Below, piece by piece: positions 1 through 8,927 of a stretch of 64,000 nt of DNA (the first letter of the stretch is position 1; the number at the start of each line of letters is the position of its first letter). The notes beneath the pieces are model-generated. The model was given only the letters and a program-made list of their open reading frames with translations. It ran no database searches and was not told the origin of the DNA. The position numbers and the translations under genes are program-made. The stretch is from JBBDIX01 sp050486225 (lineage in GTDB: Bacteria; Actinomycetota; Nitriliruptoria; Nitriliruptorales; Nitriliruptoraceae): the NCBI GenBank assembly GCA_050486225.1, contig JBJHCV010000002.1, positions 124,001-188,000 on the forward strand. The letters are read 5' to 3'.

Positions 1-2712
1 GCACCACTCGAGGAAGTCCCGCGGATACGCCGTTCGACGAGACCGGACCAGTTCGGAGAACCGTTCGTACAGGTCGACCCGCCCCTGGGAGGCAGCGGTG
101 CGCAGCAGCGCGGTGGTCGTACCGTCGACGTCGAGTTCTCCCGGACCCTCGAGAAGGAACGGGTCGGTCTTCGGTGAACGTCCGAGGCCGAGCGTGTCGT
201 GCAGGGCGTCGATGACCGGCTTGTTCATGTCGTGGAACTCGCCACCCTGCTTCCACTTGATGATGCCGGGGCTCGGCAGCGCCGCTCGTTGCTCCTCGTC
301 CTCGACCGGCGCGAAGGCGATCTCGTGCTGGGCGAGCGCGTCCTCGGCGAGGTCGGTCAGCACCAGTCCACCGAGCGTCGACGTGATGCCGCCGAAGCAC
401 GTGTCGACCACGTCCGCCCCGAGTCCCATCGCCTCGAAGATCTGAGCGCTGCGATAGGAGTCGAGGACGGAGATCCCCATCTTCGACATGATCTTGAGCA
501 CCCCGTCCTCGAGCGCGCTGCGATAGCGCTCCTGGGCGTCGGCTGCGCTCGGTGAGTCGCCCCCGATCCGCCCCTCGTCGGCCAGGTCCGCGATCGTCTC
601 GAGCACGAGCCGCGGCACGATCGCGTCGGCGCCGAATCCCAGCAGCGTCGCGGCGTCGTGGGTCTCACGGACCTCGTCCGTCTCGGCGACGAGCGAGGTC
701 AGGGTGCGCAGACCCTCACGGAGCAGACGCTGGTGCACGGCACCGGTCGCGAGCAGGATCGGGATCCGGCAACGCTCCTCGTCCACGCCGACGTCCGACA
801 CCACCACGATCCCCGCACCTGCACGCACGTGCTCGACCGCCTCCTTCCCGAGGCGTTCGAGGGCGGGTGCGAGCCCCTCGGGACCGTCGGCGACGGCGAA
901 CGTCGCGTCGACCGCCTGTACGTCGAACGGGATGTCCGGGTCGAGCACGATGCGACGCAGACCACTCGGGAACAGGAAGAACGACGACAACTCGACGAGC
1001 CGCACCGCCTCCGGGCGCTCGGTCAGGATGGGCTGGCGCGGCCCGAGCAGGGTGCGCAGGCTCATGACCTCGTGTTCACGGTAGTGGTCGATCGGTGGGT
1101 TGGTCACCTGGGCGAACCGCTGCTTGAGGAAGTGGGCGACGGGCCGGCGGACGTGGCTCAGGGGCTCGATGGGGGTGTCGTATCCCATCGACGAGGTGGT
1201 CTCCTTGCCGTCGGTGGCCATGGGGCGCAGGATGGAGATCACCTCCTCACGCGTGAACCCGAACGCGTGCTGACGCTGCAGGAGATCCGCACTCGCGGCG
1301 CCCACCGGCTGGCCGGCCTCCATCGGACGCAGGTGCTCCTCGAGCCACTGGCCGTAGGGCGCGTTCGCGGCAAGTCGGGCCTTGATCTCGCGGTTCTCCT
1401 GCAACCCACCCTCGGACGGGTCGACACACAGCATCTGCCCGGGCCCGAGGCGCTCCCTGCGAACGGTCCCGTGGGACCGTTCGTCGTCCGTCGGCAGGGT
1501 CGTGCGCACGGCCCCGACCTCGGAGGCCGCGACGACCGTCCCGTCCTCGCACACGTGGTATCGCAGCGGCCGCAGACCGTTTCGGTCCAGGGCGGCACCG
1601 ACACGGACACCGTCGGTGAAGATGAGGCCGGCGGGTCCGTCCCACGGTTCGACGAGGGCACTGTGGTAACGGTGGAAGTCGCGCACCCGGGCGTCGATGT
1701 CCCGGGCGCCCTCCCACACCTGCGGTACGAGCATCGCCTGGGCGTGGCGAACGTCACGCCCACCCCGCACGAGCAGTTCGAGCGCCGTGTCGAGCTTGGC
1801 GGAGTCCGACTGGTCCTCGTCGATGACCGGCGACAGCAGGGCCGGGTCGATCCAGTCGGTCCCGTCCACGGAGAGCGAACCGGCCTGCAGCTGGCCCTCC
1901 CGGGCCCGCATCAGGTTCACGTTGCCGTCGATGGTGTTGATCTCACCGTTGTGGCACAGCATCCGGAACGGCTGGGCCCGCTCCCAGCTCGGAGTGGTGT
2001 TCGTCGAGAAGCGACTGTGGAACACGACCAGGGCGGACTCGTAGTCCGCGTCGGCCAGGTCCGGGTAGAAGCCCCCCAGCTGGTCCGCGTCGGCCATCGC
2101 CTTGTACGTGACCGTCAGGAACGAGCAGCTCGCGGCGTAGTACCGCAGTCCCTGCTCGTCGCACGAGTGACGGGCGGTCCGACGAACGGCCAGCGCCACA
2201 CGCTCTGCGGTCACGTCGTCCATGCCCGCGGGTCGCGCCATGAGCGCCTGCACGAGCGCCGGACGACTCTCCCTGGCGATGGGGCCGATCGCGTCGTCGT
2301 CGGTGGGCACGTCGCGCCACCCGACGAGGGTCACGTCGTGACGTGCACAGGCCTCCGCGAAGGCCTCGCGCACCGCGGCGCGTTCGGCCACCGCGGCGTC
2401 GTCGTCACCGGGAGTCAGGAACAGGAAGGCGATGCCGAGGTCGTCGGCATCCACCGACGAACCCTGTTCGCGCGCCCAACGCTCCACCAGTCCGCGAGGG
2501 ATCTGCGTCAGCACGCCGGCACCGTCCCCCGATGCGCCGTCGGCAGCGACGGCTCCCCGGTGCTTCACGCCGGAGAGACCGTCGAGGGCCATCTGCACGA
2601 TCGACCGTCGCGGGACGCCGTCGACGTGCGCCACGAACCCGATGCCGCACGCGTCGCGTTCGCTGTCGACGCCGGGGAGACGGGTCGGGGCGTGTGGGGC
2701 ACGGGAATGCAT
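1..2712 (-). CDS. gltB: Glutamate synthase large subunit (partial, C-terminus outside window)
   Basis: Large subunit of NADPH-dependent glutamate synthase (GOGAT), which makes two glutamates from glutamine and 2-oxoglutarate with FMN and Fe-S centres. The 904 codons in the window begin at an ATG with a good GGAGGT ribosome site. The N-terminus reads DACGIGF, so Cys22 should be the class II amidotransferase nucleophile, exposed after removal of a 21-residue propeptide as in the family. The visible part covers the glutaminase and central domains and reaches a GGEFH segment that precedes the FMN-binding domain. The FMN, 3Fe-4S and beta-helix parts lie beyond position 1, and gltD is not visible. 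The gene has its own promoter and a leader hairpin at 2829-2882. Family assignment is certain; the gene is cut by the window edge, not broken. Confidence 0.96.
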   Translation of the reverse strand, partial: MHSRAPHAPTRLPGVDSERDACGIGFVAHVDGVPRRSIVQMALDGLSGVKHRGAVAADGASGDGAGVLTQIPRGLVERWAREQGSSVDADDLGIAFLFLTPGDDDAAVAERAAVREAFAEACARHDVTLVGWRDVPTDDDAIGPIARESRPALVQALMARPAGMDDVTAERVALAVRRTARHSCDEQGLRYYAASCSFLTVTYKAMADADQLGGFYPDLADADYESALVVFHSRFSTNTTPSWERAQPFRMLCHNGEINTIDGNVNLMRAREGQLQAGSLSVDGTDWIDPALLSPVIDEDQSDSAKLDTALELLVRGGRDVRHAQAMLVPQVWEGARDIDARVRDFHRYHSALVEPWDGPAGLIFTDGVRVGAALDRNGLRPLRYHVCEDGTVVAASEVGAVRTTLPTDDERSHGTVRRERLGPGQMLCVDPSEGGLQENREIKARLAANAPYGQWLEEHLRPMEAGQPVGAASADLLQRQHAFGFTREEVISILRPMATDGKETTSSMGYDTPIEPLSHVRRPVAHFLKQRFAQVTNPPIDHYREHEVMSLRTLLGPRQPILTERPEAVRLVELSSFFLFPSGLRRIVLDPDIPFDVQAVDATFAVADGPEGLAPALERLGKEAVEHVRAGAGIVVVSDVGVDEERCRIPILLATGAVHQRLLREGLRTLTSLVAETDEVRETHDAATLLGFGADAIVPRLVLETIADLADEGRIGGDSPSAADAQERYRSALEDGVLKIMSKMGISVLDSYRSAQIFEAMGLGADVVDTCFGGITSTLGGLVLTDLAEDALAQHEIAFAPVEDEEQRAALPSPGIIKWKQGGEFHDMNKPVIDALHDTLGLGRSPKTDPFLLEGPGELDVDGTTTALLRTAASQGRVDLYERFSELVRSRRTAYPRDFLEWC

Positions 2713-2828
2713 GGAGACCTCCGGCGGTCGTGTGGTCCCGGAACGGGTGGAACCCACACGGCGGGTTCTTGGTGGACAGGGCCAGGTCTGAGACGGCACG
2801 CACGACGCCGCGGGCGGTGTCGCCTCGG

Positions 2829-2882
2829 ACACGAGAAAACGGCGCCTCGCAGGATCTGCGAGAGCGCCGTTGCTCGTCGTGT
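2829..2882 (-). terminator. Leader hairpin of gltB, possible attenuator
   Basis: Read on the minus strand, AACGGCGC, an inner arm CGCAG, a short loop, CTGCG and GCGCCGTT form a strong stem followed by TTTT. Flanking CACGACGAG and CTCGTGT can lengthen the stem to roughly 25 pairs with a few mismatches. It would sit at the very 5' end of the gltB leader, where a stem followed by U residues could act as a transcription attenuator. It resembles no riboswitch I recognise, and the signal it might sense is unknown. Confidence 0.5.
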
Positions 2883-2885
2883 GCC

Positions 2886-2916
2886 AGTCTAGCCTGCACA
2901 GGAGACGACCGTCCAA
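2886..2916 (-). promoter_or_regulatory. Putative gltB promoter
   Basis: On the minus strand, TTGGAC (2916-2911) and TAGACT (2891-2886) are separated by 19 bases, close to a housekeeping sigma promoter. A start about 7 bases downstream would put the RNA 5' end at about 2880, giving a leader of about 170 nt before the gltB ATG. Confidence 0.5.
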
Positions 2917-2969
2917 CGGCCAGCAGTCCCCCAGCCGTGCGACGGCGTCGCACCCCGCCGGGAGCCGTG

Positions 2970-4784
2970 ATGCGTCAGCCGCCGATCTCGTCGAACCGTG
3001 CCCCGGGTCCAGGTCGCCGTGGAGTCGTCCGGGCGGCCCTGCGCCTGACCGTCGTGCTCGTGGTCGCGGTCGCACTGTTCAGCGCCGGGTTCCTCGCGGT
3101 CATGGAGACCGAGGGACGCCAGTACTCGTGGTTGACGGCCGTCTACTGGACGCTGGTGACCATGTCCACGCTCGGATTCGGGGACATCGTCTTCACCTCC
3201 GACCTCGGGCGTGTCTACTCGCTGGTGGTGCTCCTGTCCGGTGCACTGCTCATCCTCGTCCTCCTTCCCTTCAGCTTCATCCAGCTCGTCTACCTCCCCT
3301 GGCGCGCTGCGACACGCGCGGCACAGACCCCACGCCAGCTGCCCGACGGGACGCGAGACCACGTCCTGCTCACCGACATCGGCCCGGTGGGACATGCCCT
3401 GTTGACCCGCGCGTCGGCCGCGGGCCACGGGCACGCGATCGTGGTCGACGACGTCGACGACGCCGCCCGGCTGCAGGACGAGGGCTACCGGGTCGTGGTC
3501 GGACCCGTCGACGACCCCGCGACCTGGCGGGCCGCCCGCGTCGAGCACGCGGCGCTGGTGTTCACCGCACGCGGCGACGCCGCCAACGCGAACGTCGTGT
3601 TCACCGTGAGAGAGGTGACCTCGTCCGGCCACGTGGTGTCGACGGCCAACTCCCCCGACAGCGTCGACGTGCTCGAACTCGCGGGCGCCGACCACGTGGT
3701 CGAACTCGGCGAGATCCTCGGCCGCGCGTTCGCGCGCCGCATCCTGTCGCCCACCGCTCGTTCGAGCCCCATCAGCACGTTCGAGGACCTGGTGATCGCC
3801 GAGGCGTCGGCATCGGGCACCGAGCTGGTCGGCCGACGGATCCACGAACTGGACCTGCGGCGCCGCTGCGGGGTCTCGGTCGTCGCGCTGTGGGACCGAG
3901 GCACCCTGCGCATGGCGCGGCCGCTGCTGCGCATCGAGGAGGGCACCGTGCTGGTCCTGGTCGGGCGCGCCGACCAGCTCGCGGCCTACGACCGCATGCA
4001 CGCACCGGCGGACGCCGGAGCCCTCACGCTCGAACACCCCGTCGTGATCGTGGGAGGTGGTCGGGTCGGGCGCGCCACCGCGCGGGCGCTCGACAACGCG
4101 GGCATCGCGTCGCGCATCGTCGAGCGTGACCCGTCGCGGGTTCGCGCCGACGGCGACTGGATCGTCGGCGACGCCGCCGACCTCGACGTGCTGCGCCGCG
4201 CCGGCATCGAACAGACCCCGGCGGTGGTCGTCACCACCCACGACGACGACGTGAACGTCTTCCTGACCCTGTACTGCCGACGACTCCGCGAGGACGTGGA
4301 GATCCTCGGACGAGTCGTGCAGAACCGCAACCTGGTGACGATGCATCGGGCCGGCGCGGACTTCGTCCTGTCGTACGCGTCCACGGCGGCAACAGAGGTG
4401 TGGAACACCCTGCGCGGCGACGAGGCGCTCCTGCTCGCCGAGGGGCTCATCGTGTTCCGGGTCCCGATCCCGGCCGCGCTGGCGGGTCGTCACCTGCGCG
4501 ACGTGGAACTGCCCGAGCAGACGGGATGCAGCGTCATCGCCCTGTCGGACGGTGAGGGCTGGTCGACCGAGGTGGACCCCGACGCCGCCCTCCCGCAGAC
4601 CGGCCATCTCGTGCTGATCGGCGACGACGAGGCCGAGGCGGCGTTCCTGCGCGCGTGGACGCGCCCGACGCGCCGACTGCGGCGGAGGTCACGACGCACA
4701 CCCACACCGGCGGCGCCGGTCACCGACCGGGATCGCCCGGCCGAACCCTCCCTCGACGAGGGGCGCGACGACCGAGGGGGCTGA
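2970..4784 (+). CDS. Potassium channel with two RCK/TrkA domains
   Basis: A 604-residue membrane channel subunit. Residues 25-46 form TM1, 55-66 the pore helix, 67-72 the filter TLGFGD and 83-107 TM2: a two-TM Ion_trans_2 channel. Two TrkA-N (RCK) modules follow. The first is near 128-250 with a degenerate nucleotide loop (DIGPVG). The second starts near 355 with a good Rossmann loop, GGGRVG, and is followed by a TrkA-C region to about 590. Such channels gate K+ flux in response to NAD(H) or other cytosolic ligands. The filter differs from the usual TVGYGD but matches known Leu/Phe variants. Start is ATG 2970, just after a GTG at 2967; the ribosome site is weak (GGGAG). It is transcribed divergently from gltB. 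Confidence 0.88.
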   Translation: MRQPPISSNRAPGPGRRGVVRAALRLTVVLVVAVALFSAGFLAVMETEGRQYSWLTAVYWTLVTMSTLGFGDIVFTSDLGRVYSLVVLLSGALLILVLLPFSFIQLVYLPWRAATRAAQTPRQLPDGTRDHVLLTDIGPVGHALLTRASAAGHGHAIVVDDVDDAARLQDEGYRVVVGPVDDPATWRAARVEHAALVFTARGDAANANVVFTVREVTSSGHVVSTANSPDSVDVLELAGADHVVELGEILGRAFARRILSPTARSSPISTFEDLVIAEASASGTELVGRRIHELDLRRRCGVSVVALWDRGTLRMARPLLRIEEGTVLVLVGRADQLAAYDRMHAPADAGALTLEHPVVIVGGGRVGRATARALDNAGIASRIVERDPSRVRADGDWIVGDAADLDVLRRAGIEQTPAVVVTTHDDDVNVFLTLYCRRLREDVEILGRVVQNRNLVTMHRAGADFVLSYASTAATEVWNTLRGDEALLLAEGLIVFRVPIPAALAGRHLRDVELPEQTGCSVIALSDGEGWSTEVDPDAALPQTGHLVLIGDDEAEAAFLRAWTRPTRRLRRRSRRTPTPAAPVTDRDRPAEPSLDEGRDDRGG

Positions 4785-4807
4785 CCCGTCGGCGCGAGCC
4801 CGGGTCA
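4782..4807. terminator. Bidirectional hairpin holding both stop codons
   Basis: TGACCCG (4782-4788) and CGGGTCA (4801-4807) form a perfect 7-bp inverted repeat with a 12-base loop. The TGA of the channel gene and the TGA of the thioesterase gene on the other strand are the outer arms. There is no T tract. Confidence 0.5.
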
Positions 4808-5272
4808 GTCCCGCGAGGCAGACCGGTCGAGGTTCTGGAGCCGCAGCATCCCTCGCGCCAACGCGCGCTCCGACTCGTCCCGGACGTCGACCTGCCACAG
4901 CTGCTGCTGGCGACCTCGGTGGACCGGCACGGCGACCGCATGGACACGCCCGTGGCGGTGGGCTCGCAGCATGTCCGTCGCGTTGTGGACGCCGACCGCC
5001 ACTCCCCGATCGGCGACCTGGAGGGTCGCGCCGATCGACGCCAGGGTCTCCACGACCGCACACCACACACCGCCATGCACCAGCCCGAAGGGCTGGTGGT
5101 GGCGCTCGTCGGCGTCGAGGTGCCCGGTGACCCGGTCGAGCGCGACCTCGTCGACGACCAGCCCCAGCGCGTCGTCGACGAACGCACTGGCGAAGGGAAG
5201 GTCCGATCCCGCGAGCGTCTCACCGTCGCGCAGGCGACGCGCGAACGCCGCGACGTGGTCGGGGTCCGTCAC
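4805..5272 (-). CDS. PaaI-type hotdog thioesterase
   Basis: A 155-residue cytosolic protein with one hotdog fold, a normal length for the PaaI/4HBT family. The family signature is the loop around residues 61-73 (HHQPFGLVHGGV, then W-C-A-V-V-E-T-L-A), where the HGG turn and the helix Glu carry the catalytic and CoA-binding groups. It should hydrolyse an acyl- or aryl-CoA to the free acid; the substrate cannot be read from sequence. Its ATG overlaps the stop of the upstream LiaF-like gene by four bases (5269-5272), so the two are probably translated together. Confidence 0.82.
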   Translation of the reverse strand: MTDPDHVAAFARRLRDGETLAGSDLPFASAFVDDALGLVVDEVALDRVTGHLDADERHHQPFGLVHGGVWCAVVETLASIGATLQVADRGVAVGVHNATDMLRAHRHGRVHAVAVPVHRGRQQQLWQVDVRDESERALARGMLRLQNLDRSASRD

Positions 5273-5958
5273 CGGGCACCGCCCGTGGCGTCAGACACGC
5301 GAGGAGTCGCACGAACGGTCACCTCGCCGAGCACGGCGACGACCTCGAGGTCCAGTGCAGGGGCATCCGCGGCTCGCCCCCCGTCGGTCCGGACCTTCAC
5401 GTCCGCGAGCACCTCGGGCCCGCGCACGCTCACGGCCCACTCGGGCGGGACCTCCAGGTCCACATCGCCGAGCACGCACACGACCTTCATCGACGCACGA
5501 CCCACGATGCGCGCATCACGCAGGTCGAGGTCCACGTCGCCGAGCACGCAGGTCACGTCGCGGATCGCCAGCGGCCCGGCAGCCGCGCGAGCCCGCCGGT
5601 CTCCGAGCACGACGGTGACCTCGTCGTCGGTCAGGTGGCCGCCGTCGCGCCCACGGCCCGGGCGACGAACCATGACCCAGACACCAAGTGCGACCAGGCC
5701 CAGTGGCCAGACGTATCCGAGCGTGTCGATGATCTCCAGACGCCACAGCAGCAGGACCGATCCGACGGCGATGAGCAGCATGCCGGCGACCGGGCCCCGC
5801 GGGCGGGTCAGCAGTTTGGCGACTCCGATGACCACCAGCACCAGGGGCCACCAGCGCGACAGGACGTCGCCCGCGTCCAGCGCTCCCGTCTGGTCGGCCA
5901 GCAACAGGACACCGAACACGATGAACAGCGAACCGATGACCAGGCGTGATCTCGTCAC
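5269..5958 (-). CDS. LiaF-like membrane protein (cell-envelope stress family)
   Basis: A 229-residue protein starting at GTG 5958, chosen because GGAGGG lies a few bases upstream; a longer reading frame to 6015 has no ribosome site. The first ~95 residues hold four short hydrophobic segments (GSLFIVFGVLLLAD, WWPLVLVVIGVAKLL, GMLLIAVGSVLLL and YVWPLGLVALGVWVMV), as in LiaI/LiaF-like transmembrane modules. The rest is a repetitive beta-rich domain with recurring V-x-V-V-L-G-D and C-V-L-G-D-V-D-L motifs, typical of the C-terminal domain of cell-wall-active antibiotic response proteins. LiaF-type proteins usually restrain an envelope-stress kinase. No kinase adjoins this gene, so the target is unknown. 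It overlaps the thioesterase gene downstream. Confidence 0.72.
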   Translation of the reverse strand: MTRSRLVIGSLFIVFGVLLLADQTGALDAGDVLSRWWPLVLVVIGVAKLLTRPRGPVAGMLLIAVGSVLLLWRLEIIDTLGYVWPLGLVALGVWVMVRRPGRGRDGGHLTDDEVTVVLGDRRARAAAGPLAIRDVTCVLGDVDLDLRDARIVGRASMKVVCVLGDVDLEVPPEWAVSVRGPEVLADVKVRTDGGRAADAPALDLEVVAVLGEVTVRATPRVSDATGGAR

Positions 5959-6165
5959 GTGGACCCTCCCGGGCTGGACGGGGTGACGGTGCCGGCGGCG
6001 CCGTCGCCCCCACACGGACGTCGCCGCGCGGGGAGTGACGTCACGTTACGCGCACACGCCCGCGGGCGTCAGGGTCGACCTGCCCCTGTCGGGTGCCGAA
6101 CGTCCGGGGTCACCTGCCTTCCACCAGGCACAGCCTCGTAGACTCGCGACGAACCGGGAGGCTGC

Positions 6166-7431
6166 ATGAACCAACGTCGGACCGTGCTGGTTGGCACGAC
6201 GCTTGGTCTGCTGCTCCTGACCGCGCCCCTGGTCGCGCTCTCCTCGCAGGCGCCCGCGGGCGCTCCGCCACACGGAGAGGTCCCGGCGGCCACTCGCAGC
6301 GCCGACGAGCCCGCCGGACCTGAGGCGCTCGACGAGCCCGAGCCACCCGGGGAGCCGACGACCACCGTCGCGAGCGTGTGGACGCAGGGCGGCCTCGAGC
6401 CGCGCCTGGTCGACGCGGTCCTCGGCCTCGAGGACGTCGAGGCCGCGACGTTCGTGCGGTCGGACACCCTTCGCCTGACCGGGTCCCGTGACGCCGACGG
6501 TGGCGTCGTCGACGACCTCGCCGACGGGTTCGTCATCGCGATCAGCGTCACGGCAATCGACCCGGAGACGTACCTGTCGGTGCTCGTCGATCCGCAGGAC
6601 GACCCGGAGGCCGCCGCTCGCTCACCCCTGGGAGCACTGCGACCCGGCCAGGCGATCCTGTCCGCGGTGGGGGCCGAACTGCGGGGACTCGGGGTCGGCG
6701 GACGGCTGGACATCGGCGACGCCGTGGACCTCGAGGTCGTCGCCATGCTCGACGACGAGGGGGCGCGTCGCAGTGAGGTCTTCGTCCACGCCGACGACGC
6801 CGCACTCCTGGGCTTCGAACCGAACGGATCCATCCAGATCCGCCACCGGGCGACCTCACCCGAACAGCGTGACGCGCTGGAGACACGGCTTCGGGGCCTG
6901 TCCGACACGGAGACGATCAGACTGCGTGGAGGCGGCCCGGGACCCTCCGTGCCACTGGTGCTGTCGCTCGCGCAGATCAAGCAGACCTTCGGCGAGTTCG
7001 CGCACCGCCCACGCGGTGGACGCGAGATCGAACTCGACCGCGAGTTCCTCCGTGACAACATCGTCACCACGAGGGTTCCGGTGTTCGGGAACGTCACCTG
7101 CCACCGGGCGATCATCGACGACCTCGTCGCCGCGATCGAGGAGGTCGTCGAGGCCGGCCTCGAGGAGCACCTCGCGCCCTCGCGGTACGGAGGCTGCCAC
7201 TACCCACGGCGGATCAGCCTCGAACGTGCACGTCTGTCGAGCCACTCGTGGGGCATCGCCGTCGACATCAACGTGGACGTCGACGCCCCGGGCCTCGGGC
7301 CCGTGCCTCCAGACGAGTTCATCGAGATCTTCGGACGTCACGGGTTCCGGTGGGGTGGGGACTTCACCACCCCCGACAACCACCACTACGAGTGGATCGG
7401 CGAGGACGCCGCGGTCCGCCCCGAACGCTGA
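6166..7431 (+). CDS. M15 family D,D-carboxypeptidase-like protein, membrane-anchored
   Basis: A 421-residue exported protein. An N-terminal hydrophobic segment (about 8-28) serves as signal or anchor. A Pro/Glu-rich linker and a poorly conserved 200-residue middle region come next, and the C-terminal ~150 residues form a VanY/M15_4 peptidase domain. The metal site is visible as S-H-S-W-G-I-A-V-D (His360, Asp367) and the terminal N-H-H-Y-E-W (His406/407, Glu409), matching the HxxxxxxD...HxxE layout of zinc D,D- and L,D-peptidases. It probably trims peptidoglycan stem peptides outside the membrane. The start has GGGAGG upstream, and TAGACT at 6139-6144 is a likely -10 box giving a short leader. 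The middle region is not recognised. Confidence 0.82.
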   Translation: MNQRRTVLVGTTLGLLLLTAPLVALSSQAPAGAPPHGEVPAATRSADEPAGPEALDEPEPPGEPTTTVASVWTQGGLEPRLVDAVLGLEDVEAATFVRSDTLRLTGSRDADGGVVDDLADGFVIAISVTAIDPETYLSVLVDPQDDPEAAARSPLGALRPGQAILSAVGAELRGLGVGGRLDIGDAVDLEVVAMLDDEGARRSEVFVHADDAALLGFEPNGSIQIRHRATSPEQRDALETRLRGLSDTETIRLRGGGPGPSVPLVLSLAQIKQTFGEFAHRPRGGREIELDREFLRDNIVTTRVPVFGNVTCHRAIIDDLVAAIEEVVEAGLEEHLAPSRYGGCHYPRRISLERARLSSHSWGIAVDINVDVDAPGLGPVPPDEFIEIFGRHGFRWGGDFTTPDNHHYEWIGEDAAVRPER

Positions 7432-7533
7432 CCGGCCCGAGCAGGCGGTGCCGGCCGACCGCGCACCACACCGAGCCGCCCGTCCCGGTCCTCAGGGGTC
7501 CTCGGCCCCTGACACGTGACTCCTCACCACGCG

Positions 7534-7539
7534 TAGGGT
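7534..7539 (+). promoter_or_regulatory. -10 box for the usp-patatin-acyltransferase unit
   Basis: TAGGGT lies about 65 bases before the Usp start, and no clear -35 box is seen. The leader downstream holds a GC hairpin (CCCCGG ... CCGGGG, about 7560-7582) before the AGGAGAG ribosome site. Confidence 0.35.
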
Positions 7540-7603
7540 GGGACCGTGCAAGACTGGCGACCCCGGGGCGCCCCCGCCGGGGCAGAGCATCAGGAGAGAG
7601 ACC

Positions 7604-8065
7604 ATGGCACGCATCGTCGTCGGTGTCGATGACTCGACCGGGTCGCATCGCGCGCTCGAGTGGGCCGCGTCCGAAGCGGCGCTCCGTGGCGCCACGCTTC
7701 AGGTCGTGCACGTCTACGACCCACCACAGAGCTGGTGGGCGTACTCGGACGACGGCGGGATGACCGCGGCGACGTCCGAGGCGGTCAGGGAGCAGCTCGA
7801 GGAGGCCAGCGAACTCGCGAAGCGCGAGTCCGACGCCCTCATCGCGCGACTCACCGAAGGGCTCGACGTACCGGTCGAGGCGACGTCCGTGGAGGCCACG
7901 CGACCCGCTCCCGTGCTCATCGGGCACTCGGAGGGAGCGGACCTGCTGGTGGTCGGGTCCCGAGGCCGCGGGGGCTTCTCCGGTCTGCTGCTCGGTTCGG
8001 TGAGCCAGCAGTGCGCCGCACACGCCCACTGCCCGGTCGTCGTCGTCCAGGCGGACGATGCCTGA
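7604..8065 (+). CDS. Universal stress protein, UspA family
   Basis: A single-domain Usp of 153 residues. The start MARIVVGVDDS is supported by AGGAGAG upstream; the longer upstream reading frame has no such site. The ATP-binding signature GSRGRGGFSGLLLGSVS near residues 123-139 follows the G-x2-G-x9-G-S pattern of nucleotide-binding Usp proteins. Members bind ATP and adjust metabolism or membrane processes under stress or non-growth. Its stop overlaps the start of the patatin gene by eight bases, so stress signalling and lipid hydrolysis are probably co-expressed. Confidence 0.92.
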   Translation: MARIVVGVDDSTGSHRALEWAASEAALRGATLQVVHVYDPPQSWWAYSDDGGMTAATSEAVREQLEEASELAKRESDALIARLTEGLDVPVEATSVEATRPAPVLIGHSEGADLLVVGSRGRGGFSGLLLGSVSQQCAAHAHCPVVVVQADDA

Positions 8066-8927
8066 CGAGGGCCACCCCCACACGGCGTTCGTGCTCGGCG
8101 GAGGCGGCGTCCACGGCGCCGCGCAGGTCGGAATGCTCCAGGCGCTCGACGAGGCCGGCTACCGGCCAGACCTCGTCGTGGGGACGTCGATCGGAGCCCT
8201 CAACGGCGTGATGGTCGCCGCGGAGCCGGCGCGAGCGGTGGAGCGCCTGACGGCGCTGTGGTCCTCGGTCGACGCCAGCAGTCCGTTCGACGCCTCCCTC
8301 GTGGAACGAGCCACGACCTTCGCCCGCACCCGGACGCACCTGCACGGCAACCACCGACTGCGACGACTGCTGCTGTCGGCCCTGCCCGTCCGCACGTTCG
8401 AGGACCTGCAGGTCCCGTTCCAGTGCGTGGCCGCGAGCATCGAACGCGCCTGCGCGCACTGGTTCGACCACGGCCCTCTCATCGACGCCCTGTTGGCGAC
8501 GTCGGCGGTGCCGGGACTCCTCCCACCGGTCGAGATCGACGGTGAGCACTTCCTCGACGGCGGCCTGGTCGACTCGATACCGGTCGACCGCGCCATCGAA
8601 CGGGGAGCCACCCGCGTGTTCGTGCTCCAGGTCGGTCGGGTCGAACAGCCGCTCAGGGTCCCGTCACGTCCGTGGGAGGTCGGGCTGATCTCGTTCGAGA
8701 TCGCGCGCCGCCACCGGTTCGTCGAAGCCCTGGACCGGGCGCCGGCGGACGTCGAGGTCCACGTCCTGCCCGCCGGTGTCGAGGACGAGGACGGTCCACC
8801 GGACACCGTGCAGTTCCGCTATCGGGACACCTCTCGCGTCGAGTCACGGATCGCCTCCGCGCTACAGGCCTCTCGCGATCACCTCGCGGCGCTCCGTTCC
8901 CCACCAGGACGCGGCGAGCGCCCGTGA
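8058..8927 (+). CDS. Patatin-like phospholipase (RssA family)
   Basis: A 289-residue Ser-Asp dyad lipase. The oxyanion-hole loop GGGGVHGAAQVG is at 14-25, the nucleophile elbow GTSIG at 42-46 (Ser44), and the catalytic Asp is in DGG at 167-169. No signal peptide or membrane segment is seen, so it should act on the cytoplasmic face of the membrane, releasing fatty acid from phospholipid or lysophospholipid. It overlaps the Usp gene upstream, and its TGA shares bases with the ATG of the acyltransferase gene. A deacylase directly followed by an acyltransferase suggests acyl-chain remodelling. Confidence 0.9.
   Translation: MPDEGHPHTAFVLGGGGVHGAAQVGMLQALDEAGYRPDLVVGTSIGALNGVMVAAEPARAVERLTALWSSVDASSPFDASLVERATTFARTRTHLHGNHRLRRLLLSALPVRTFEDLQVPFQCVAASIERACAHWFDHGPLIDALLATSAVPGLLPPVEIDGEHFLDGGLVDSIPVDRAIERGATRVFVLQVGRVEQPLRVPSRPWEVGLISFEIARRHRFVEALDRAPADVEVHVLPAGVEDEDGPPDTVQFRYRDTSRVESRIASALQASRDHLAALRSPPGRGERP

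Noticed and set aside
2750..2882. A glutamine riboswitch or T-box in the gltB leader
   Set aside because: The characteristic conserved loops of those RNAs were not found; only a simple long stem is visible.
658..2892. A 744-codon open frame on the plus strand
   Set aside because: It is antisense to gltB in GC-rich DNA, has no recognisable domain and is very rich in Gly, Arg and His.
2889..4607. A 572-codon open frame on the minus strand
   Set aside because: Antisense shadow of the potassium channel gene, low-complexity Asp/Glu/Arg/His composition and no family signature.
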